A stretch of 20,223 nucleotides of DNA, taken from positions 1 to 20,223 of the forward strand of contig NGBS01000640.1 in NCBI GenBank assembly GCA_002245135.1, given 5' to 3'. The notes beneath the pieces were generated by a model that was not told the origin of the DNA, made no database searches, and saw only the letters and a program-made list of their open reading frames with translations. The stretch is from Proteromonas lacertae. Its lineage: Eukaryota; Sar; Bigyra; Opalinata; Proteromonadidae. This document shows positions 9,417 to 16,274 of the stretch, one piece after another. How positions within the stretch are numbered: the first letter of the stretch is position 1; each line of letters begins with the position of its first letter. Both the position numbers and the translations under genes were made by a program.

Positions 9417-10709
9417 ATGAGAATGTCACTTATGTATGTAAATTACATGTATTTTTTAATTTTGCTTTTTCTCACTAGTTCGTTGTTTAATATGACTATA
9501 GAAGTTGAATCTGGTAGTCGAATGTTCTCTAGTTTTATATTACATCCAAATAATTTGAAAATTGAAGATTATGGGAGTTTTTGGGGAGAGTTTAATGATG
9601 TATGTATGTACTATAAAAATGATGCTATGTTACCTGTATTATGCTTGTTTGTTGAAGATATGTCTTTATATGAAAAGATTAAGGATTCATTCTTTGAGTA
9701 TAAGCTCTATCCTTTAGCATTTAATTATGTATTATTTAATCAATCAAGAAAAACGTATATTAGTGCTGTTTATAAAAATGAAGGGAATACATGGGTTGTG
9801 CCTCTATCTGTTCCACACCAAATATTTCATTTTCTTGATAATTACATATTATTATGGAATTCACAATTTGATAAGAATATTCCCAAAGTAGACAATATAA
9901 TTAACATAGCTTATGATAGATCTGTTGAATATGAATATTCATATTTTACTTATCAATTAATAACAAAACCACTAAGACCATTCAAAGCGGAGATGTTTCG
10001 ATCAGATATAATGAAAAATATGAGAAAATTAAAAACAGATATGATGTGTTTTGATAGAATATATATTCCATTTAAATCATTTTATTGTAAGTTTGGAGTA
10101 ATATTTCCATCAAATAATAGAAGGAAAATATTTAGAGATAGTTGTTATAACATGCTAAACATTCATAACAATAAAAATAAGATAAACAACAAATTAGAAA
10201 TATGTATTATATTAAGAAATATAAAAACAAAATCAAGATCACTCTTGAATGTAAATGAAATTAAATCATTTATTAAATCATTAAACTATGATTTTAATGT
10301 TATAATTTTTGAAGATCTTCCAGTGGATAAACAAATCAAATCGATTATGAATACAAACATAATTATCAGTGTTATGGGAAGTGGTTTAACAAATCTCTTT
10401 TGGATGGGAAATAAAGTGTTTCTAATTCAAATGTTCAATTATTTTTATATACATTCTGACTTCGTTAGGATTTCTATACTTAATAATTATGGATATATTT
10501 CATTATTTTCAAATGATAGGTGTAATGATGAAAAAGATCATTATCAATTCATTGGTGAAGGATGTGGTGAATTTCCGATGACTTTTTCAAACACATATTC
10601 TCATTTTCTTGAATGTAATGCAATGACTACAATTTTTGATGATTTAAAGATAAGAGTCAGACAGTTTCAGTTTGCTTTTAGATATGCTATACATTATTTT
10701 GGTAAATAG
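9417..10709 (+). CDS. GT61-like (DUF563) glycosyltransferase, intronless
   Basis: This single open frame of about 430 aa begins at the first ATG after the PRA1 start codon. An N-terminal hydrophobic segment (YMYFLILLFLTSSLF) looks like a type II signal anchor, putting the catalytic part in the Golgi or ER lumen. The C-terminal half has the GT61 pattern: an ILRNIKTKSRSLLNVNEI block, the QIKSIMNTNIIISVMGSGLTN motif (family: G-x-H-G-A-G-L-T-N) and a hydrophobic strand after it. GT61 members transfer xylose, GlcNAc or arabinose; the sugar here is unknown. The His of HGAG is Met here, so it may be diverged. It lacks introns, unlike the other host genes, and sits directly beside the viral element. 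The start may be one of several later Met codons. Confidence 0.72.
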   Translation: MRMSLMYVNYMYFLILLFLTSSLFNMTIEVESGSRMFSSFILHPNNLKIEDYGSFWGEFNDVCMYYKNDAMLPVLCLFVEDMSLYEKIKDSFFEYKLYPLAFNYVLFNQSRKTYISAVYKNEGNTWVVPLSVPHQIFHFLDNYILLWNSQFDKNIPKVDNIINIAYDRSVEYEYSYFTYQLITKPLRPFKAEMFRSDIMKNMRKLKTDMMCFDRIYIPFKSFYCKFGVIFPSNNRRKIFRDSCYNMLNIHNNKNKINNKLEICIILRNIKTKSRSLLNVNEIKSFIKSLNYDFNVIIFEDLPVDKQIKSIMNTNIIISVMGSGLTNLFWMGNKVFLIQMFNYFYIHSDFVRISILNNYGYISLFSNDRCNDEKDHYQFIGEGCGEFPMTFSNTYSHFLECNAMTTIFDDLKIRVRQFQFAFRYAIHYFGK

Positions 10710-10795
10710 ATTTTTTTTTATAATTATAAGTTAATTTAAAGATATATTTGCAGTTTTTATAAATCTGACAACACAAAGAATATATATGTATAACC

Positions 10796-10901
10796 GTAAG
10801 AATATCACTGTAGGTGGGTAACCCGTACCAGACTATTCTTAGGTGCCTTCTACAGGTAAGAATAAGCGATTTGAGTGTGAATTAGTTTTTGGTACGGGTT
10901 A
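10796..10901. repeat. Nested inverted repeats with pseudoknot potential
   Basis: The perfect 12-bp inverted repeat TAACCCGTACCA (10819-10830) / TGGTACGGGTTA (10890-10901) encloses an 8-bp hairpin, TATTCTTA (10834-10841) / TAAGAATA (10857-10864), with a 15-nt loop. That loop holds CTACAG (10850-10855), complementary to CTGTAG (10808-10813) just upstream. A second copy of TAAGAATA (10797-10804) can compete for the same TATTCTTA. The set looks like a folded RNA with alternative states, or a compound DNA terminus. Strand of transcription is unknown. Confidence 0.5.
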
Positions 10902-11033
10902 TACTGGAGCAAGTGGTGAATTTTAAATTGTGTATATATTTTAGTGTGTGAATAAATTTATGGGTCAAATTTTATTTTTATGTTTTTAATAGTTTTTAGC
11001 GTAGGATAGTAGAAATAAAGTGTATAAATAGAT

Positions 11034-11071
11034 AAGTAGCTACCTGTTCTACCCCGGCAGGGTAGCTACTT
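11034..11071. repeat. Perfect 11-bp hairpin
   Basis: AAGTAGCTACC (11034-11044) pairs with GGTAGCTACTT (11061-11071) around a GC-rich 16-nt loop. An alternative inner stem, CTACCC (11049-11054) with GGGTAG (11060-11065), is possible. GTAGCTAC is itself palindromic and occurs in both arms. Confidence 0.6.
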
Positions 11072-11102
11072 TATATAATAAGAAATGTATTTCTATGTAA
11101 GT

Positions 11103-11188
11103 AAGTAGCGTGTCCTGTGTAGCCTAGCTAGGACTTAGTGATTAAATAGTGTGGTGGCCAAGCTACAGAATGCGTTCTTACTTTTTTT
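11103..11188. other. Possible second structured block ending in a T7 run
   Basis: GTAGC (11105-11109) can pair with GCTAC (11162-11166), enclosing a stem GTCCT (11112-11116) / AGGAC (11130-11134). AAGTAGC repeats the start of the upstream hairpin. A run of seven T at 11182-11188 follows, which on the plus strand would serve as an RNA polymerase III terminator. No matching tRNA or snRNA consensus was seen. Confidence 0.3.
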
Positions 11189-11423
11189 AGTTATTTTTTT
11201 CATTTATCAATTTATTTATGGATTTATATACTGTAGTTAAAAACATTCAAAAGAATTTAAATAGTGTCAAAAATATATATTTAAAGAATTATCTACAGTA
11301 TTCTATATTTTTTACTAAATCAAAATTCTGACGAGAAACTGTTGTTATAAACAGAAAAAAGAAACAGTTTTGATTTTCCTGATATTTTTAGAAAAAACCG
11401 TTTTTTATCAAAAAATATAAAAT

Positions 11424-11900
11424 ATGTGTGCTTCAGTAAACTTTGCTTTCTTTTGTTCATTTAGAAATAATGAAGATTATTTAGATAAGTGTATATGTGG
11501 AACATGTAAGTTTTACTTATATTTTAACCATAACATAAGTGCAGTTTTAGATAGTCCATTACCAAAGGAAGAGATAAAGTCTTATAATGAATTCTGTGCT
11601 ATTTGTCATCAAAAGATGTGGACAAAGTATAGTGATAAGAGATATTACATGATGCTTTTCGATATTAAACCATCAGTAAAACCAAGAGGATTAAATAGAC
11701 ATTATTTTGCAGTGTTCGATAAGTATATTGAGTGGTTAACACTACCTGAAGGAATGGGAAGTGTTCATTTGAAGAAGAATCCTATGTTGAAACATTATGT
11801 AAAGAAGAATTATATATTTGATGATAGTGATGATGATGAGGAAGAAGTACAAGAAGAAGTTAAAGGAAATAATGATCAAACTACGATAAACATAGTCTAA
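11424..11900 (+). CDS. Small Cys-rich, acid-tailed element protein
   Basis: This is an open frame of 158 aa. Two CxxC pairs (C25-x2-C28 and C58-x2-C61, the latter as FCAICHQK) could bind one zinc ion as a zinc ribbon. The C-terminus is a strongly acidic tail (DDSDDDEEEVQEEV, about residues 132-145). It is the first gene inside the element from the left and is convergent with the fibre-like gene. I do not recognise the family. A zinc ribbon plus acidic tail would suit a transcription or DNA-binding accessory role, but that is only a guess. Confidence 0.55.
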   Translation: MCASVNFAFFCSFRNNEDYLDKCICGTCKFYLYFNHNISAVLDSPLPKEEIKSYNEFCAICHQKMWTKYSDKRYYMMLFDIKPSVKPRGLNRHYFAVFDKYIEWLTLPEGMGSVHLKKNPMLKHYVKKNYIFDDSDDDEEEVQEEVKGNNDQTTINIV

Positions 11901-12035
11901 ATTTTAAAACGAATCTCTATCTTAAAATGATTTGGGACAGGGTTTAAAAATATGCGTAATTTAATAAAAATCACATAATATAATAAAAATATAATAAATT
12001 TTATAATAAACATAATAAAATAATCATAATAAAGA

Positions 12036-12920
12036 TTAAAAGAAATCTGTAACACCTGTATCTATATAGTCTGTGAAGAATGTTTGTCTTGGTATTGCTA
12101 AATAAGGTTGTTGAGGGTAACCATTTACTATTATATGTAAATTAGGTTGATTATTATCATTTAGTAATATATGAGTTATTTGAAAATATGGTCTATTAGT
12201 TAATGTATGATATGTATTTTTATCATTTGTAGCTCTTATAGGGAATGATTTCCCATTGTATATTTGTAATACTTTATTATAGTATTGTTGTAATAAACCT
12301 TCTCTACCAGGCTCAGCTTTTATAAAATTTTGAGGTTCAAGATATAATTCATGCCCATCACATCCATTATTATTACATGTAAAACCATCATATAATTTAA
12401 TCTTCATAAAGTTTTCAAACATTTCTATTTTAGTAGGTATTTTAAATGTTTTATCATCACTATCCCATATACCATTAATTCTTCTTTTCGCTGTATAACT
12501 AGTATGTTGTTTATGTAAACAATAAGGTTTTGGTACTAAATTTCGAGGTATACGATTAACTGTATTGTTTATTGAATCACATAGTACAAGTACTTGTTTA
12601 TTGATTATATCTTTTATTGATTTCAAATATTCTTCTAATTCTAATTTTTTTGTATCTACTTCTTTAGTAGTATTACTATTTACACTAGTTATTATACTTG
12701 ATGTTATATCTACTTTATCTTCTGGTGTTATTGATGAAGGTGGTATAACAACTTTAGATGCAATATCTGTTGCTAATTTAGCTTCATCAATTAGATTTAT
12801 TTTATCAGCAATATCATTAGCTAATTTTGTTTGATCTATGTTTAAATCAATAGTTTGTCTATCCCCAATAAACATTTTTTGTATTAATAAACAATAAAAT
12901 AACAAAATCAATAAAAACAT
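12036..12920 (-). CDS. Fibre-like protein with heptad-type repeats
   Basis: This frame of about 294 aa starts at an ATG that shares its A with the TGA stop of the ATPase gene; a second candidate start lies 45 nt on (MFIGDRQ). The first start would give a hydrophobic N-terminal segment (FLLILLFYCLLI). Residues after MFIGD hold two similar units, IDQTKLANDIADKIN and IDEAKLATDIASKVV, of the sort seen in trimeric coiled stalks. A Ser/Thr-rich linker, another helical segment and a globular C-terminal part follow, with a CNNNGCDGHE cysteine pair. I see no clear family match. Its place downstream of capsid and ATPase genes makes a virion spike or fibre the best guess. Confidence 0.55.
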   Translation of the reverse strand: MFLLILLFYCLLIQKMFIGDRQTIDLNIDQTKLANDIADKINLIDEAKLATDIASKVVIPPSSITPEDKVDITSSIITSVNSNTTKEVDTKKLELEEYLKSIKDIINKQVLVLCDSINNTVNRIPRNLVPKPYCLHKQHTSYTAKRRINGIWDSDDKTFKIPTKIEMFENFMKIKLYDGFTCNNNGCDGHELYLEPQNFIKAEPGREGLLQQYYNKVLQIYNGKSFPIRATNDKNTYHTLTNRPYFQITHILLNDNNQPNLHIIVNGYPQQPYLAIPRQTFFTDYIDTGVTDFF

Positions 12921-13681
12921 CAAGAAACTTCAGAATGGTCTTCAATCAATATATTGAAGTTAGCTCTAAAAACCTTTTTAACATTATCAATATATAAGAA
13001 GTTATATTGTGGCTTAGTAACAGCTAAATATAACTCTTTAAATGTTTCATATTCAGGTATCCATATATTCAATGAGTTGTATAAGTCAAACAAATTTCTG
13101 TTACTCAATCCATAAAATGTTAAACAATAATCTACTTGTGATCTTGCTGAAGGTACTATATCAGTAATATATTGACTACTAATTATAATTTTTGATTTTA
13201 AATGTCTATTTTCTTTCATTAATACTGGTATGATATTAGCTGTTTTCAACTCTAAACTAAGATCATCAAATATTATAATATGTTCTGCATACTCATAATT
13301 ATCTTTGTTTGTATCATCAATTGATTTCATTAACTTCTCTACTAAATTATCTCCTGAATAAGGTTCAAATAATGAATCGTTTTCATCATAACTAATTTCA
13401 TTATAATCTAATAACTCTTTAATTGAATCATATATCCTATCTTGTTTAATTGTACCTACGAAAAAATGTACATGTTGTTTTTTCTTATATTTTGGATCTA
13501 TAATATGTCTTAATATATTGTATATCAAAGTAGTTTTCCCACTGTTCTTACGAGCTACAATAAATATATTGCAGAAAGGCTCATTAAAGTAATCATATCC
13601 CAGAATTTTCTTAGGATCAAATGACTCACCGCCATCAACAGGTTCAATTTGTATATTATTTATTTTTTCAAATTTAAACAT
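12920..13681 (-). CDS. FtsK/HerA (A32-like) genome-packaging ATPase
   Basis: The product of 253 aa starts at MFKFEKINN, preferred over an upstream non-ATG extension. Walker A is ARKNSGKT (43-50) and Walker B is IIIFDD (135-140), followed by MKENRHLKSKIIISSQ, which places a conserved Gln at the end of the next strand as in A32/HerA packaging ATPases. Family members pump DNA into preformed capsids. It is 70 nt downstream of the major capsid gene on the same strand. The frame is whole. Confidence 0.85.
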   Translation of the reverse strand: MFKFEKINNIQIEPVDGGESFDPKKILGYDYFNEPFCNIFIVARKNSGKTTLIYNILRHIIDPKYKKKQHVHFFVGTIKQDRIYDSIKELLDYNEISYDENDSLFEPYSGDNLVEKLMKSIDDTNKDNYEYAEHIIIFDDLSLELKTANIIPVLMKENRHLKSKIIISSQYITDIVPSARSQVDYCLTFYGLSNRNLFDLYNSLNIWIPEYETFKELYLAVTKPQYNFLYIDNVKKVFRANFNILIEDHSEVS

Positions 13682-13751
13682 AGTGTATGTATATATTATG
13701 TAGTGAGAAATCAAAAAATAAAAATATAAGTCAATAATAAAGTATTATTAC

Positions 13752-15170
13752 TTATACTACTTTTTCAACACCCCTTGGTCCAATAATCAATTGTTTACCA
13801 GTAATTATGTAGATTTTATGATGAATTGTATATGGATTATGATTAGCATCAAATCGTTGATTTGAGCAATCCAAAGTAATTTTTAAATCACTTGCTAAGT
13901 CTTTACCAGCTCTTAATTTTAATTCAGTTAATCGATCAGTACTGAAATTTAGAACATCAAAAAATGAATTGGGAAATGATAATGTATTACATTTATCATA
14001 TATTGTATTTTGAATAATATTTCTCATATATTCCCATGTCTGATATTTTGCAGGATATAAATAATCAGGTGTATAAACGAAATCATTAATTTGCCATCTT
14101 ATTCTATCTTGATCTTGATCAAAAGGAATAGGATCTCTATTATATGCATCATTATAATATGCTCTGTATAATATATATTTAACATAACTTCCTATGCTAC
14201 TATTAATACTGAAGTTATAGTTAAAAGTATTACTACCTGGAATTGGATCTTTAGTGATTTGAACTATATTAAAGTCAGTAAAGTCAATAGGATGATGAGT
14301 TGAATAATTAATGGTATTAGCATTACATGTTGGATCTTTATTGTAACAAATGTAAAGTCTAGGATTAATAATTTTCATTCCTACATGCTGTTGCCATGAA
14401 TTAATCCAAACAGAACCATTGCTATGATGAATCCAATTCATTATAGGAGCAAATGTGAATTGAATATAAATGACTTCACCAAAATATATATCATTCTTCA
14501 AAGCTAATATGGTATTATAGAAATCTGCAAAATGAAATCTACAGTATAGTTTTCCATGTAATATATCTTCTGTTGTTCCCATTTCTTCCCAATAATTCCA
14601 AACACCTCCATTTGCATTTAAAGTAGAATTAGAATTACATATAGTTGTTTCAGCTATTTTATTATTTCTAATGCGTAAGCCATCAAATAAATATTCATAA
14701 TAATGATAATCTTTTATATCATAAGGATACTGATTAGCAATTTGATGAGCTAAATCTCGATATTCATTATAACTACTATCTAAATCACATAGAAGTGTTC
14801 CAGTTTTATTGTATACTTTGATAGTTCCAAAATTCATTGAATTCCTTAAATTTATATGATCTAACATTTTACCAGTAGTAGAATCAGTTACAGGTGTAAT
14901 AGGTAATTTCCATTGTCCTTTACCTGCATCTGCATGATCTCTTTTTTGACCTGTAGTATAATCTAATTCAAATTCAAAGTAACTTTTAGATAGATTAACA
15001 CAATTATCACCAGATATTTCAAATGTAATAGCATCACTGTTTGAATTTAAAGATAAAACAGTCTCATTTCTGCTTTGGTTAGGTGTAACTAAAATATGAT
15101 TGTAGACAGGTATATAAGCTGGCACAATGCTTTCATGTTTTTGTGAATTAGGTACAGCAGTGATTGACAT
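13752..15170 (-). CDS. Major capsid protein, double-jelly-roll type
   Basis: This is an open frame of 472 aa. The N-terminal part has the pattern of Polinton/adintovirus capsid proteins: a PAYIPVYNHI lead, a strand-rich stretch including ITFEISGDNCVNLSKSYFEF, and the DHINLRNSMNFGTIKVYN block. There are many aromatic beta strands throughout and a C-terminal GPRGVEKVV. The length fits a hexon-like double jelly roll. The call rests on this pattern plus the neighbours (penton upstream, packaging ATPase downstream), not on a database match. The frame is whole. Confidence 0.75.
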   Translation of the reverse strand: MSITAVPNSQKHESIVPAYIPVYNHILVTPNQSRNETVLSLNSNSDAITFEISGDNCVNLSKSYFEFELDYTTGQKRDHADAGKGQWKLPITPVTDSTTGKMLDHINLRNSMNFGTIKVYNKTGTLLCDLDSSYNEYRDLAHQIANQYPYDIKDYHYYEYLFDGLRIRNNKIAETTICNSNSTLNANGGVWNYWEEMGTTEDILHGKLYCRFHFADFYNTILALKNDIYFGEVIYIQFTFAPIMNWIHHSNGSVWINSWQQHVGMKIINPRLYICYNKDPTCNANTINYSTHHPIDFTDFNIVQITKDPIPGSNTFNYNFSINSSIGSYVKYILYRAYYNDAYNRDPIPFDQDQDRIRWQINDFVYTPDYLYPAKYQTWEYMRNIIQNTIYDKCNTLSFPNSFFDVLNFSTDRLTELKLRAGKDLASDLKITLDCSNQRFDANHNPYTIHHKIYIITGKQLIIGPRGVEKVV

Positions 15171-15225
15171 ATTTTTATGTTATTTTTTAAAAATCAAAAA
15201 ATGCTTAAAAATAGCAAGAAATTTA

Positions 15226-16059
15226 TTAATACAAAATAATCTCAAAATAAATAGGTAAGTTATTTAAATCAATTGCATAACCATCTTGTTGAGAGACTGA
15301 TATATTCATTCGTTGATATTCGTGATATTGCATCTTTTTAGTTGTCCATTCAATTTGTGGATTAGTGAATGTAGTATAATCTGCATTTATATCAGTTACA
15401 GGTATATTTGCTAAAACCATTGAATTCTCACCACTATTAACCCAGTCACATCTAATTTGTATGAATGACACCCATAGTAAAGAAGGCTGATTTGGTAACA
15501 AATTAGAATAATAATTAAAATCTTTACTGAAATATGCATCACTTAAATGATTTGCATGATAAATTGATATACTTTTATTTATTTCATCTAAACCAAATAA
15601 CTTATATGCTAAGTTAGGGAATTCCATACTAAAATCTGTAAAGTAATATTTTCCGAAATGAGTAATATAATTAAATTGTAACTTTAATCTATTTTCTGAA
15701 GTTTTTTCAAATTGAAGTACATCTGTTTGATCATCTACTTTATGAAATGGAAATCTATTTGCAAAATCTTCATCAGGTAATGGTACCACTCCATTATCAA
15801 ATGCATAAAAAGTAAAACTTAAGAGATTTCTAGCAAAATAATCTAATAATTCTTTTCCTGTATATTTTCTTTGAGGTATTTTAATATCAATAGTTTTATT
15901 ATAAGGTCCATTTTGGTTTTCAGGGTATGCCCATTTTATTGGATTTGTTTCATCTGGATTAATGCAGCTATAATAAGTAAAATTAAAGAGTATATGATCA
16001 TTTACTTCATCTTGTATTGTATAGAAGTTATTTGGAATAACTGCAGTAATTAAACTCAT
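15226..16059 (-). CDS. Penton-like minor capsid protein
   Basis: This open frame is 277 aa and strand-rich, with a C-terminal LLWVSFIQIRCDWVNSGEN...LANIPVTD block and a final IYFEIILY strand, which resembles the single-jelly-roll pentons of Polintons and virophages. It lies 55 nt upstream of the major capsid gene on the same strand, the usual pairing. Coding-like sequence continues upstream of the chosen ATG, so the true N-terminus is uncertain. Confidence 0.65.
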   Translation of the reverse strand: MSLITAVIPNNFYTIQDEVNDHILFNFTYYSCINPDETNPIKWAYPENQNGPYNKTIDIKIPQRKYTGKELLDYFARNLLSFTFYAFDNGVVPLPDEDFANRFPFHKVDDQTDVLQFEKTSENRLKLQFNYITHFGKYYFTDFSMEFPNLAYKLFGLDEINKSISIYHANHLSDAYFSKDFNYYSNLLPNQPSLLWVSFIQIRCDWVNSGENSMVLANIPVTDINADYTTFTNPQIEWTTKKMQYHEYQRMNISVSQQDGYAIDLNNLPIYFEIILY

Positions 16060-16274
16060 ATATTGATATTTTTCAGTTATAGTTGGAGTATTAATACATC
16101 TTGTCCATCTATTTGAAAATTTTGAATCATAGTCTGATGTAGTTAAGAACTATGATCTTCTATTATTTATAACATTATTACTATCTTTAGGTTGCATTAT
16201 GATTTATAATTGTTGAGAAATATTAAAATATAATTTTATTTGAATTATTCTTTAATTTATATATCGTTATATAT

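Larger units (their letters stand above)
10710..11423. other. Gene-free boundary region with structured, GC-richer islands
   Basis: These 714 nt separate the glycosyltransferase from the first element gene. Most is AT-rich, but 10801-10860 has 27 of 60 G/C and 11041-11070 has 17 of 30 by hand count. It is packed with inverted repeats, listed separately. No tRNA, coding frame or known RNA was recognised. The left end of the integrated element most likely lies within it, possibly as a terminal inverted repeat whose partner is outside the window. Confidence 0.5.

Noticed and set aside
1-10709. A ciliate-like code with TAA/TAG read as Gln, suggested by the Paramecium-like introns.
   Set aside because: Conserved genes contain no in-frame TAA or TAG apart from the introns and their ends, and Gln is encoded by CAA/CAG.
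10842-10864. Reverse complement contains CTTACCTG, identical to the 5' end of U1 snRNA, and the plus strand CAG|GTAAG resembles a spliced-leader donor.
   Set aside because: No convincing Sm site, U1 stem-loop I sequence or SL RNA layout around it. The word is explained equally well as part of the inverted-repeat set.
11100-11190. Possible tRNA gene ending in the T7 run.
   Set aside because: No B-box-like GGTTCRANTCC, no anticodon arm and no acceptor stem of 7 bp could be found.
12565-12834. Plus-strand open frame of 89 aa inside the fibre-like gene.
   Set aside because: Antisense shadow with repetitive Ser/Val composition caused by the opposite-strand repeats.
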